Shown: positions 18,635 through 27,874, numbered from the stretch's first letter. The stretch: 64,000 nt of DNA from Rhodopirellula baltica SH 1 (GCF_000196115.1 NC_005027.1:5824001-5888000); one strand, 5' to 3'. Program-made: numbers and translations. Notes: generated by a model from the sequence alone, not told the origin.

Positions 18635-20493
18635 ATTTCTTCTCTCTCTTGGAGGTATTCCAAGAACCAGGGGTACTCCCAAATCCAGTCCCTCGAAACA
18701 GAACGTTGGCGAATGAGGCCAGCGGAGCAAGCCTCATTGAATAACGCGACTGCAGTTTGCAACGAACATCCAGAATCTGTTGCGGGTGTTATCCAGTGGT
18801 CCCGGTATTTGCGGGGCGTCAATGGAGGTTCCTGTGACGATCTTGCGGCACTTACAAGTATTATGAGCAAGTCATAACGTCGCAAAGTAGCAGGAATTCT
18901 GCGGTTGCACTTTAAGCGAAAACGATTGAAATAGTGCTCCGACATGAGTTGCAAGCTCCCTTCACCGCCGGTCAAGAAGAGCCGTTGTTTTTCGAGAGGT
19001 AATTCGGTGAATATTCCCCATAGTACAGGGCGGTATAGAAGTTTCAGATGAGTCGAGTTGGCAGAAATGCGGTTTTCGGCAAGCACACTGGATTCACCAC
19101 CGACGTCGAACTGTATGCGATTCTCGATCAGTTCACGAACGCCGGGATCTATGATGGTAGCGGCGAGTTCCGCCATTTCCATTGGGGTGAACGTCTCTAT
19201 ATCGAAAGTGTGTTTGGTTTCGCCTTCTGTGCAATGCTTATGATTGAAGATGTCCTCCCAGTCGTCGTTTTCCCGACAAGTTACAAGTAGAGTTGTATCC
19301 CAGTCGCCATCCAAACGCTCATTGAGAGAACGCAATGCAAGTGCCTGGATGAAGTTGCTTGCATTGGCTGGAAGTGCGTCGAGTCCGTTTCGCTCATCTG
19401 CACCATCAATGCACACTGCAAGCCTGGGAGTCTTCGGGTACGCGACACTCAGTCGTGCCAAAGAACGATCCAACGATGAGCCGTCTTCAGTAAGGCGTTG
19501 ATTTCGCCATGCAGCAATTTTCTCGATCAGTCTCGATTCGGTAATCTCGTAGGCATGCTCGACAATGCAGAATCCTGGCGGGTTCACGTTGTCTTCAGTG
19601 ATAGCTGCGGCGGCATCAAAGAGGGCAACCGATTTCCCCAGACCACCCTTTCCCGTCAGCAATACGATGGGGAACTGGCAAACTGCATTTACAATGTCCG
19701 CGACTACGCTACGCGGCATTGTCGAGGCCCCTCTGGTTTCTAATTCTCGACGTTCATTGATGTTTTTCTCTCTTACAAGACGAGAGCTTGTATCAAGAAG
19801 GCGATAGGGCGACGGAATGCCAGTCAAAGCTTTGAAACAATCTACAGCTGATACTTCGCGTCTACCGCTTCTGCCAGACGTTTGGAGTAGAAGCCCGAGT
19901 AGTTCGTTCACTCGCGTCTCTAGCTCCTGTGGCAAAACTCCGAAACGAGCGGCTTCACGTTCCAGTTTTTGAGTAAGATTTGACTCGTTCGTTGGATCGT
20001 AATCAAGCTTGATGAAAATTTTTGCTAGCAACTCGGCGTTGGGAAGATCGCCAGTTTGCTTTGAAGCTCTTAGCTTCTTCACGATGGCCTGGGCCTTCTG
20101 GTGGTGCGTCAGCTCATTGTTCAATCGGATGTCCCAAAGTTCCTGAACAGCGTGCTCCCATGTCATGTTGGTTGTCAATGTGAAACCGCATTCATCTACT
20201 GATCCACCAGCCTCGTTGGCACTCACCAACATCTTTTCAAGGATATCGAGAAGAGAGGCTCTCGAAGTTGAGCGTCCGGTGCTTGTGAATTTGTATTGGT
20301 TCAGGACCTTCAGTTGACCATAGCTGTCCACGGTTGCACTGTCCTGGCCGTAACGCTCAAGCAACAGCACGTCGCGTGGAGAATTTGGATCATCGAACTC
20401 GCTGGATAACTCGATGATCTCAACGCCATTGCCAAGCAGTTGGAAAATGAATCCTGCGAGTGAGTATCGCCCCGCTTCTGCGGTATTGCTCAA
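18631..20493 (-). CDS. STAND-type P-loop NTPase with nuclease-like N-terminus
   Basis: 620 residues from TTG 20493 (AGAGAG upstream; TTGA overlap with the previous stop; no ATG or GTG start is available). Residues 281-288 (GKGGLGKS) form Walker A and 358-366 (LAVCIDGAD) Walker B, with TTLLVTCRE after it as sensor 1, typical of STAND/NACHT-like ATPases. The N-terminal 110 residues (AGRYSLAGFIFQLL... LKVLNQYKFTS) resemble the start of DUF4297/Cap4-type nuclease domains; Q66-Y-K68 may be the QxK motif, but the acidic residues are not certain. The C-terminal part is helical with DWIWEYPWFLEYL. In defence systems such proteins sense infection and trigger an effector. Confidence 0.75.
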   Translation of the reverse strand: MSNTAEAGRYSLAGFIFQLLGNGVEIIELSSEFDDPNSPRDVLLLERYGQDSATVDSYGQLKVLNQYKFTSTGRSTSRASLLDILEKMLVSANEAGGSVDECGFTLTTNMTWEHAVQELWDIRLNNELTHHQKAQAIVKKLRASKQTGDLPNAELLAKIFIKLDYDPTNESNLTQKLEREAARFGVLPQELETRVNELLGLLLQTSGRSGRREVSAVDCFKALTGIPSPYRLLDTSSRLVREKNINERRELETRGASTMPRSVVADIVNAVCQFPIVLLTGKGGLGKSVALFDAAAAITEDNVNPPGFCIVEHAYEITESRLIEKIAAWRNQRLTEDGSSLDRSLARLSVAYPKTPRLAVCIDGADERNGLDALPANASNFIQALALRSLNERLDGDWDTTLLVTCRENDDWEDIFNHKHCTEGETKHTFDIETFTPMEMAELAATIIDPGVRELIENRIQFDVGGESSVLAENRISANSTHLKLLYRPVLWGIFTELPLEKQRLFLTGGEGSLQLMSEHYFNRFRLKCNRRIPATLRRYDLLIILVSAARSSQEPPLTPRKYRDHWITPATDSGCSLQTAVALFNEACSAGLIRQRSVSRDWIWEYPWFLEYLQEREEI

Positions 20494-20687
20494 TTTAAAC
20501 TCTCTGATGCCGCCTGGAAGTTTATTTGATACTTTCGTTTCGTTTGCATCTTTTCGTGCATTGCACGCGGGACTCTTCGGTTAGTCGGTGCTTCTGATTT
20601 CGCTTTTTCGCAATGTGCCTGCGAGACTAATTCGTCCTGAAGTGTATTTGATAAAGGAGATCCGTTCCGCTTGCTGCCCAGGTTCAT
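20490..20687 (-). CDS. 65-aa basic protein coupled between nuclease-like and STAND genes
   Basis: ATG 20687 overlaps the previous stop as ATGA, and its own stop overlaps the STAND start as TTGA, so it is fitted exactly between the two genes. The protein is strongly basic with no transmembrane segment (SKRNGSPLSN...AHCEKAKSEAP...RAMHEKMQTKRKYQ). No recognised family. It could be a small regulatory partner or simply a translated leader that couples expression to the STAND gene. Confidence 0.6.
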   Translation of the reverse strand: MNLGSKRNGSPLSNTLQDELVSQAHCEKAKSEAPTNRRVPRAMHEKMQTKRKYQINFQAASESLN

Positions 20688-21271
20688 GACATTTTCTTGA
20701 AGTTCAGCGGGCGGTGGATGAGCGAGAAGTGTTTGCGGGATTTGGAGCGACTCTGGGTCAGCATTCCTTGCAGTAGTCGTGATGCTTTGACTTCTTCAAC
20801 GAGGACGCCCATCAGGTCTTGCCATTCGTCGTTGGTGGGTTCGTAGTCGACCCAGGAGGCCATGAAGTCAAAATTCAGGCCGTGGCGGATGAGACGTCCG
20901 GGCAATGGATAATGGTTCCGTTTGCCGAGCAGGATCCCGTACCGCAGGTAGGGATGCACGTTCTTATGAGTTGCCGCTTTGGTGCTGTAGGTGAGCGCGT
21001 CATGCGTGGTGACGGTTTTCTGTTTGCATTCAATGACGACTCTTGGGATCCATGTTTCATCCTCGAATTGGTCGTAGATGAGCACGTCTGTTTGGTATTG
21101 GCTGGTGCACTGTTCGCCTGGTTCAGTGTCGGAGTAGCTCAGCACTTCAAACGCATAGGGAAGCTTCTTGCCCGCCTCGACGCGCACCGTCGATCCCTTG
21201 AGGGACACAGACTGCATCCTCTTTTGCAGTTCCTCAATGAACGTGTCGACCCACTCTCTTTCACTAGGCAT
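20684..21271 (-). CDS. PD-(D/E)xK-like nuclease domain protein
   Basis: 195 residues from ATG 21271, overlapping the hsdS stop by 8 bp. Residues 61-65 TDVLI supply a candidate catalytic Asp (D62) and 79-85 VIECKQK the E-x-K motif (E81, K83), separated by a strand and loop, as in the core of PD-(D/E)xK nucleases (and the HsdR N-terminal domain, HSDR_N_2 type). Upstream is a helix and a conserved-looking glycine-rich turn. The remainder (YLRYGILLGKRNHYPLPGRLIRHGLNFDFM) resembles that same family. An additional restriction-like nuclease in the operon, separate from HsdR. An N-terminal extension to 21346 lies inside hsdS and is rejected. Confidence 0.75.
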   Translation of the reverse strand: MPSEREWVDTFIEELQKRMQSVSLKGSTVRVEAGKKLPYAFEVLSYSDTEPGEQCTSQYQTDVLIYDQFEDETWIPRVVIECKQKTVTTHDALTYSTKAATHKNVHPYLRYGILLGKRNHYPLPGRLIRHGLNFDFMASWVDYEPTNDEWQDLMGVLVEEVKASRLLQGMLTQSRSKSRKHFSLIHRPLNFKKMS

Positions 21272-22916
21272 TCGACGCTGCTTTTGCTGTGGTTGCTTTT
21301 TTCTTCTTCGATGTGTTTTTGGCTGAGTTGGCCACGCGTTTTGCACGGATGCGAGCGAGGAGTTCGGAGGCGGGTTCGTCGCGTGGGTCCTGCGGGACCA
21401 ACTCGCCTCGGAACGCTTTCGAGAGGATGGATTGGTCCAGTTGCGTCAGCGACGATTCCATTGAGGCTAAACCGCTCGCCACCGACGTGCAGGCTTCGTC
21501 ATTCGTGACAAGTAAGTCAGCGACGGCTTGCTGTTCGGCAAGTGGGGCGAGAGCGATCGGCGCATCCAGGATTTTGCCCTGCGAGAGATTACGCATCGAG
21601 TTGCTTGTGCCAGTGGCGTTGTCTTCAAAAAACTTACGCACCGACTCAGACCGTAAGCCGTAGAGCAAATACTCCGGCACCAGTTCCTTTGAGGCAGGAT
21701 TCATGCGAAGTGTTTTGTCCGACAGCATTAAGTTCGGGTAGTCTGCCTTGACGAGCACCACCGCACCGATGAGCTCGACCGTGTTCGCACGGGAAATTAG
21801 TAGATCGCCTTTCCGTGGCGTCGGCGTATCTCCGATTTCGTCACCGTCCTTCAACGCTTTGTTTGCGTTGGGATCGAATTCTCGCCAAGTCACGGCGCTG
21901 ACCTTCAAGACACCATATTCGCCATCTCGTGCAGGGTGCGACAATGCCGTTGGACTTCGACCCGCATCGAAGGACTCAATGAGGTCTCCGACTTGACACC
22001 AGCACCAGCCGTCCGGCAGTTCGGGCAACTCCGACTCATCAACCGGCTCCGGTTCCTTGTACTTGTCCTGCCAGTTTTTGGGGGGCTGTTTGCCTTTGGC
22101 TTCGTACTTCGCGAGCTGCTCGGCTTCCCAGCGTTCTCTTCGCTCGGTGCGGATGCGTGACAGCAGTTTGAAGGCCGGTTCGACATTGGGGTTGGCCTCT
22201 CGCCAGTCTGCCGTCAGCTTCCCACTGAAAGCATCGCGCAGCACACTCTGACGAAGCTGACCGATCAGCGGCCCGACTTCCGAAAGCAAAAACCGCGCAC
22301 GCGAACTACGCTCCTGAAGCGACTCGATCGCCGACACGATACGAGACTGCTCGGCGAGTGGGGGAAGTGGAACTTGCGTTGCTTCAAACTTGCCCTTCGT
22401 GACGTGTCGCAACCCGACTCCTCCATGCGCCTTTCCAATCAACTCTTCAAGTTTGTGATTGATCGCAAATCGGAAGAACGTCATGTTCAAGTCATCTTCG
22501 TCGATAAGCACGCGGAAGATGTGCTGATTGAGCAACGCCTTGGGGCCGTTCCAGATGTGCGCTCCGAACGAGGTCCCCGGTGTACCTGACCAAGCGAAAA
22601 GAAGCTCGCCGGGCCGAACGAGGTGCTTGTCAGCGTACTCGCCGTCGAAGTGATTGTATTTGGCTTCGGCTTTATTGAGGTTTTGAATCCGAATGATCGG
22701 AAGCCCTGTCTCACTCCATTCCTTTGGCTTGAAGGCGCGTCCATTGACGAGATCGCAAAGGTCACCAATTGGAACGTCAGCCCAGCCCTCCGGCAACGCT
22801 TCTCCACTGGCACTCTCGCCGCCGGACCGTGCGACTTCCACCGACTCGCCCCGCGACAATTTATCCTGTGTCGGCGTCTGTTTCTGTTTTGCCGGACTCT
22901 GTTTTTTAGCGATCAT
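21264..22916 (-). CDS. hsdS: Type I restriction-modification specificity subunit HsdS
   Basis: 550 residues, ATG 22916 overlapping the hsdM stop as ATGA. Determines the DNA target of the complex. It has the classical two-half architecture: first target-recognition domain about residues 45-200 (WADVPIGDLCDLVNGRAFKPKEWSETGLPIIRIQNLN), a central conserved helix (LAEQSRIVSAIESLQERSSRARFLL), second domain about 300-460 (DGWCWCQVGDLIESFDAGRSPTA), then the distal conserved helix (LAPLAEQQAVADLLVTNDEACTS). The linker near 255-295 is acidic and proline-rich. A C-terminal tail is lysine-rich (AKNTSKKKKATTAKAA). Partner of hsdM and hsdR upstream. Target sequence cannot be read from the protein. Confidence 0.95.
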   Translation of the reverse strand: MIAKKQSPAKQKQTPTQDKLSRGESVEVARSGGESASGEALPEGWADVPIGDLCDLVNGRAFKPKEWSETGLPIIRIQNLNKAEAKYNHFDGEYADKHLVRPGELLFAWSGTPGTSFGAHIWNGPKALLNQHIFRVLIDEDDLNMTFFRFAINHKLEELIGKAHGGVGLRHVTKGKFEATQVPLPPLAEQSRIVSAIESLQERSSRARFLLSEVGPLIGQLRQSVLRDAFSGKLTADWREANPNVEPAFKLLSRIRTERRERWEAEQLAKYEAKGKQPPKNWQDKYKEPEPVDESELPELPDGWCWCQVGDLIESFDAGRSPTALSHPARDGEYGVLKVSAVTWREFDPNANKALKDGDEIGDTPTPRKGDLLISRANTVELIGAVVLVKADYPNLMLSDKTLRMNPASKELVPEYLLYGLRSESVRKFFEDNATGTSNSMRNLSQGKILDAPIALAPLAEQQAVADLLVTNDEACTSVASGLASMESSLTQLDQSILSKAFRGELVPQDPRDEPASELLARIRAKRVANSAKNTSKKKKATTAKAASNA

Positions 22917-24436
22917 TCTCGACCTTCACTGCCAAGGCCACCCGAACCACTGCTGGCGAGGCTCGCCGGTTCCAGCAGCTCGGCAAGCGCGTCCATCTCG
23001 GCAAGCGCCTCGCCCAGACGCTCGCGGATCATCGCCGCGATCTCGTCCGGCTCCGCAAGCTCACTGCCGCTGCCACCGGCGCTATCGTCCTGCAGCCAAC
23101 TGATGTCGAGGTTGTCGCCTCGCTCACGCACGAAGTCTCGCGAAAAGACCCGGAAGCGGCTCTCCTCGCCTTCGTGAACGGTGTCGTCTTCATAGAGGGC
23201 GGGACAGGTTTTCTTGCCGCCCGTCTTCTCGGTCCGCTTGCTGGTGCCGTCGGCTTTCTTGCCGTAGCACTTCTCGAACTCGGCGAAGTGTCCGTGCGTC
23301 AGCGGCGTCCGCTTGCCGAAGGCGGGCATGTTCGTCCGCAGGTCATAGACCCATGTTTGCTTCGTATTGCCAGTGTCTGTTTTGCCTCGTGTGAAGAACA
23401 GCACGTTGGTCTTCACGCCCTGTGCGTAGAAGATGCCCGTGGGCAGCCTGAGGATCGTGTGCAGGTTGCACTTGTCCATCAGGTCGGCGCGGATGCGTGT
23501 GCCGACACCTTCTTCGAAAAGCACGTTGTCGGGCAAAACGACGGCTGCTCGACCGCCGGGTTTCAAGCCGCGATAGATGTGCTGCAGGAACGCGAGCTGT
23601 TTGTTGCCGGTGACGAATGTGAAATCGTCTCGGGTGGGTTTGCCTCCGCCGCGTTTGGTGCCGAATGGAGGGTTGGTCAGGATCACATCGGCGTTGGGCA
23701 GGTTCTGGCCGATGCTGCCCATGGAGTCACCGCTAGCTAGGTGCCCGCCGACGCCGTGTAGCATGCAGTTCATCACCAACAGCCGGTGCGTGTCAGGCAC
23801 GAGTTCAACGGCATGATAGGCTTGCTGCTTTTGAAAAACTTGTTCGTCGGCATCGAGGTCGAACAGGTCATCGGTTTGGTTGCAGATGTATTGGTGAGCG
23901 GCGATCAAGAAGCCACCGGTGCCAGCCGCGGGATCCTGGATGACCTCACCTGGTTGAGGACGCATGCAATTGACCATGCATTCGATCAACGGACGTGGCG
24001 TGAAGTATTGACCGGCGCCGGACTTCTTTTCGCTGGCGTTTCGTTCGAGCAAGCCTTCGTACATGTCGCCGAGCCCTTCTTCTCGAGCGACGTACCAATC
24101 CAGTTCGTCGAGATCCTGGACGAGTTTGGAAAGGTTCTTGGGCTGACGAAGCGAGGTGTTGGCGTCCGCGAAAACACTCTGCACTCGCGGGCTGCCTTCG
24201 GTGCCAAGGTGAACCAGCATGGCTCGGTAGAACGCAAGTTGTTCCACGCCGTCTTTGCTTTCGAGATCGCTCCAGCGGTAGCCGTCGGGGAGCTCGGATT
24301 CTTGGCCGGTTTCCTGCATCATCTTCAGGAAGAGCAGGAAACTGAGCTCATTAACGTAGTCTTGGTAGGTGATGCCGTCGTCACGCAGGACGTGACAGAG
24401 AGACCACAGTTTGCCAACGATGTCGTTGGTATTCAT
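22913..24436 (-). CDS. hsdM: Type I restriction-modification methyltransferase subunit HsdM
   Basis: 507 residues, N6-adenine DNA methyltransferase. Motif I DPAAGTGGF at 168-176 binds S-adenosylmethionine and the catalytic NPPF is at 255-258. The N-terminal helical region (DIVGKLWSLCHVLRDDGITYQDYVNELSFLLFLKM) is the HsdM_N domain. Starts 21 bp after the hsdR stop; ends in an ATGA overlap with hsdS. Methylates the host site and forms the core of the restriction complex. The C-terminal acidic/alanine-rich stretch (LAEPDEIAAMIRERLGEALAEMDALAELLEPA) is probably a coiled-coil contact with HsdS. Confidence 0.96.
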   Translation of the reverse strand: MNTNDIVGKLWSLCHVLRDDGITYQDYVNELSFLLFLKMMQETGQESELPDGYRWSDLESKDGVEQLAFYRAMLVHLGTEGSPRVQSVFADANTSLRQPKNLSKLVQDLDELDWYVAREEGLGDMYEGLLERNASEKKSGAGQYFTPRPLIECMVNCMRPQPGEVIQDPAAGTGGFLIAAHQYICNQTDDLFDLDADEQVFQKQQAYHAVELVPDTHRLLVMNCMLHGVGGHLASGDSMGSIGQNLPNADVILTNPPFGTKRGGGKPTRDDFTFVTGNKQLAFLQHIYRGLKPGGRAAVVLPDNVLFEEGVGTRIRADLMDKCNLHTILRLPTGIFYAQGVKTNVLFFTRGKTDTGNTKQTWVYDLRTNMPAFGKRTPLTHGHFAEFEKCYGKKADGTSKRTEKTGGKKTCPALYEDDTVHEGEESRFRVFSRDFVRERGDNLDISWLQDDSAGGSGSELAEPDEIAAMIRERLGEALAEMDALAELLEPASLASSGSGGLGSEGRE

Positions 24437-24457
24437 GAATCGGTTCGTCCTGAACGA

Positions 24458-27400
24458 TTAAGTGGCCGTTTGCCAGATGCTGGTGATGATCGACTGCATG
24501 ACTTCGTTTAGGCGACCATCGAAAACTTTGTCGATCTTCACAAAACCACCGTGGTCCTGGAAGGCGCCGACTTCGAAGAGGTCACGATCGATGACCACGT
24601 TTTCTTTGATTTGCTTGCCGATTCGTTCCAGCCACTTTCTTTGCTGCGGTTGCCACTTTTGGCTGGTCAGGATGGATCGCATCGCTTCGTCGACCCGTTC
24701 TTCATAGGGAAGCAAGGGTTCGTTGAGCATGGCATGACGAACGAAGCCGAGAATACTCGCGGCGATGTCTTGATTGGTTGTGTCTTTGACGGCGGACTTG
24801 ATGGCAGTTTCGTTGAATCCGTGTTGCTCAAGTTGCAGTTGCAGTTCTTTGAGGTCTTTTCGGGTGAGATCTCGTGGTCGTGTGGTCACGAGGATCAGAG
24901 CTGGGATGTCGGTTTTATGCTCAACAAGGAATTGGCGGAACGATTCGAGGTAATCCTCTGGTTTCTGATTGCCACCGTATCCGCGCTCGATGCCAACCAA
25001 CGCATCGGCATGTTCCGAAATGATGATCGAACCGTCTGCCTTCCGTTGATCCAGTTCAGTGATCAAAGATGCGTGATCCGTGAGCCATTGTTGGAGTTCT
25101 GCGTCGGAGGAACTGGCCCACAAATCAGAGATCGCCTCGGGCGTGTCGCCCGCGAGAAGTTCAAAGGTATCGAGCCAGTTCTTGTTGATCGAAGGCGTTT
25201 TGCGTCGTAGTTTGGCGACGAGTTGTTGTCGGATGTCCGCATGTGCGTCCGGGTCTGAGCTGCTCTGGAAGAGTTCGACCAGCTTTTTGAACATTGTGAA
25301 TGGCTTGGCCACCACCGGTTTCATGTCGGTGTGGTCTTGCAGGGCTTCGTAGACCCCGACCGCGTCGTAGATGTGAAAGTACTCCTTGTCTTCGCCATCG
25401 AAAAACAAGTCTTTGCAGAGTCGAGTCGCGCGACCGATCATTTGATCGAACAGAATGCGGCTTTTCGTCCGTCGTAGGAACACGACGTTGGTGATCTCAG
25501 GGACATCGATTCCCGTCGTCAGCAGATCGACCGTGACGACGTATTTTGGGATGGGTTCATTCTTGAAACGACGGATGGCTTCCGAAGTGCGTTCGATGTC
25601 GCCGGTGATCTTTTTGACGGTGTCGTGTGGTTGTGGTCCGTGTCGTTGCTCAATCGCTGCTGTCAGCAAACGCACGACCATGTCCGCATGAGTGTCGCGA
25701 ACGCAGAAAATCAACGTCTTGCCGGGTTGCGTGTGATCGATTTGCTGGGCGAGGACGTCGCATACGACCTGATTGAAGCTTTCCGTGATCGCCAGCCGGT
25801 TGAACCCATCGATTTCAATGTCGATCTCATCCGGTGTCGTCTCGTCAGCGATACTTTTCGTGACGGTGTCGAAGTATTTCACCGTCTCGCCTGCATCCCA
25901 GTGCATTCCGCTTTCGGAGAGTTCCGTGAGAATGATGAACGGTGGTTCGTGGTCGACCAAGTTGTTGTCGATCACTGCTTGCCGATAGCTGTACTGATAG
26001 ACCGGGCTGCCAAAAATCTCGGTCGTGTGAAGAGCGGGTGTGGCGGTCAATCCGATCCGTACAGCATCGAAATGATCCAGCACTCGGCGGTATTTGGAGA
26101 CGTAATCGAGTTGGTCTCGATAGCCGAGCTCCTCTTCGCTCATATCTCGGTCGAGCGTGTAGCCGCGGTGGCATTCGTCGATGACGATGCAATCGTATTG
26201 GTCGACGGGGTACGGTTCGGAATTGCTGTCCTGGTCAACCACTCGTTTGACCATCGACTGAATCGTGCACAGGTGAAGCTTCGTTTCCCGGTCTGGCTTC
26301 ACGTCGCCGAGTTCCTTGACGTCGTAGATCTCAGGGAAGGACTGGTTCTGTTCGAGTTTGACGTCTTTGAATGCATCGAATGCTTGCTCGCCGAGGGATC
26401 GACGATCCACGACGAACAGAATGCGATTGAACCGGCTGGCTTTGATCAGGCGATACAGCAAACAAATCGCTGTGCGTGTTTTGCCGGTTCCCGTGGCCAT
26501 CGCGAGCAAAATCTCGGTTTGGTCTTTGGCGATGGCTTTTTCGACCGCCTCAATGGCATCTCGCTGATAGTAGCGGAGCGGCAGGTAGTCTCGCGGTTCG
26601 GTTTCTAGCTTTGCATTGGCAGCAGGGATGTCGAGCTTGAGCAGATCCTGCAGGCCTTCCGGTGTGTACCATCCGGTCAACGCACGTGGGTGATTGGTTT
26701 CAACACGAACGTCCCGAAACCAAATTCCGCTTTGGTCGATGAGCTGTCGGTGAAATGGAGTGCCATTGGTGGAGAATACAAACGGAACGCTGTACTCGCC
26801 CCATGGGCCTCCGGGCTGGACATAGTCCGAGGACATCCGGAACGACTTGGAGTACCGGTGTGCCTGATCGATTGCCGACCGGGCATTGCGCCGTTTCCGT
26901 TTGGCTTCGACCGTTGCGATGGGAGTGAGGCCGGTGAACAGGACATAGTCAGCGATTCCATCGTCGGTTGGGACTTCCGCGATGGCCATGTTCCGTCCTT
27001 TTTGCGGACGAATTCCGTTGGCGTATCGAAGTTCTGAGGTGTCGGCTTCCCATCCGGCATCACGCAATTGCTGATCAATCAGCTTGCGGGTGTCGAATTC
27101 ATCGAGACTGATCTCTTGTGCCGCTTTCTGCGAGGCCTCAATGATGTCTTCGCGAGCTTCGGCGGATTGCTCTGCGTTCTTGGCTGCGGTCTCGCTGAGC
27201 AATCGTTCGTAGTCTTCGATCCTCTGCTGCAGTGTCTCTTCGGTTTCGGCGGCAAGCTCCATCGCTGCCTGTTCGTTGCCTTTGGCCAGTTCGTAGGCGG
27301 ACTGGCGATCACGAACGACTTCGCCGAGTTTCTCGGACTCCGCTTTGGCGGCGTCCAATTCGGCCTGCTGCTTTTCGACTGTCTCTCGAAGTCTCGCCAG

Positions 27401-27874
27401 CTCTTCAGAGAGTTGTTCGTCTCCCTGGGCTGGATCAGCGGGAGGGACGAATGGACCTGCGTGGAAGTTGTTTGCACCGCGGACCGTTTTATGGAACCAA
27501 ATCGCCAGTTGCCGAACGAGTTTCAAGCAATGCAGTGCGTCTCGCCTTTCCCCTGCCAGCGAATGAGCGGCGGAGTTGCCCTTCTGTCGAACCGTTCGCA
27601 TCACGTCGCGAAGCTGTTGGTTCAGGATCCCACTGTCACGCAGTCGACGTTCAACGTTGACGAAGTCTTCCTGCGATCCGGTGGCGATACCGAGTTCCGC
27701 AGCGACCTCGCGGGCGAAGAACTCAGCAAGCTGCCTCAGCTTGACCAAGGCTGTGTTCGGGTCATCGAAGACGTACCGCTCGGCGCGCAGCGCATGGGCG
27801 AGAAGTACAGGCTGGTAGCCTTCGAGGAACCAGAAGTTTCCTGGATGATCTTTTGGTGTCTCGCCTTGTCCCAA
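24458..27874 (-). CDS. hsdR: Type I restriction endonuclease subunit HsdR
   Basis: 1138 residues from TTG 27874, the first start codon after an in-frame stop at 27884-27886. Domains: a DUF4145-like N-terminal helical domain (about 20-135), a coiled coil (about 155-255), the nuclease domain with D309 (IADYVLF) and E323-A-K325 (VEAKRKR), then a superfamily 2 helicase: TGTGKTR Walker A near 461-467, DECHRGY at 566-572, and later GLTATPA, TTGIDVPE and IGRATR motifs. It translocates DNA and cleaves when the site is unmethylated. First gene of a seven-gene leftward operon that includes hsdM, hsdS and the STAND module. The coiled-coil insertion distinguishes it from classical EcoKI-like HsdR. Confidence 0.95.
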   Translation of the reverse strand: MGQGETPKDHPGNFWFLEGYQPVLLAHALRAERYVFDDPNTALVKLRQLAEFFAREVAAELGIATGSQEDFVNVERRLRDSGILNQQLRDVMRTVRQKGNSAAHSLAGERRDALHCLKLVRQLAIWFHKTVRGANNFHAGPFVPPADPAQGDEQLSEELARLRETVEKQQAELDAAKAESEKLGEVVRDRQSAYELAKGNEQAAMELAAETEETLQQRIEDYERLLSETAAKNAEQSAEAREDIIEASQKAAQEISLDEFDTRKLIDQQLRDAGWEADTSELRYANGIRPQKGRNMAIAEVPTDDGIADYVLFTGLTPIATVEAKRKRRNARSAIDQAHRYSKSFRMSSDYVQPGGPWGEYSVPFVFSTNGTPFHRQLIDQSGIWFRDVRVETNHPRALTGWYTPEGLQDLLKLDIPAANAKLETEPRDYLPLRYYQRDAIEAVEKAIAKDQTEILLAMATGTGKTRTAICLLYRLIKASRFNRILFVVDRRSLGEQAFDAFKDVKLEQNQSFPEIYDVKELGDVKPDRETKLHLCTIQSMVKRVVDQDSNSEPYPVDQYDCIVIDECHRGYTLDRDMSEEELGYRDQLDYVSKYRRVLDHFDAVRIGLTATPALHTTEIFGSPVYQYSYRQAVIDNNLVDHEPPFIILTELSESGMHWDAGETVKYFDTVTKSIADETTPDEIDIEIDGFNRLAITESFNQVVCDVLAQQIDHTQPGKTLIFCVRDTHADMVVRLLTAAIEQRHGPQPHDTVKKITGDIERTSEAIRRFKNEPIPKYVVTVDLLTTGIDVPEITNVVFLRRTKSRILFDQMIGRATRLCKDLFFDGEDKEYFHIYDAVGVYEALQDHTDMKPVVAKPFTMFKKLVELFQSSSDPDAHADIRQQLVAKLRRKTPSINKNWLDTFELLAGDTPEAISDLWASSSDAELQQWLTDHASLITELDQRKADGSIIISEHADALVGIERGYGGNQKPEDYLESFRQFLVEHKTDIPALILVTTRPRDLTRKDLKELQLQLEQHGFNETAIKSAVKDTTNQDIAASILGFVRHAMLNEPLLPYEERVDEAMRSILTSQKWQPQQRKWLERIGKQIKENVVIDRDLFEVGAFQDHGGFVKIDKVFDGRLNEVMQSIITSIWQTAT

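Noticed and set aside
25625-26608. 327-aa open frame on the plus strand inside hsdR
   Set aside because: Antisense shadow; helicase motifs of HsdR are on the other strand.
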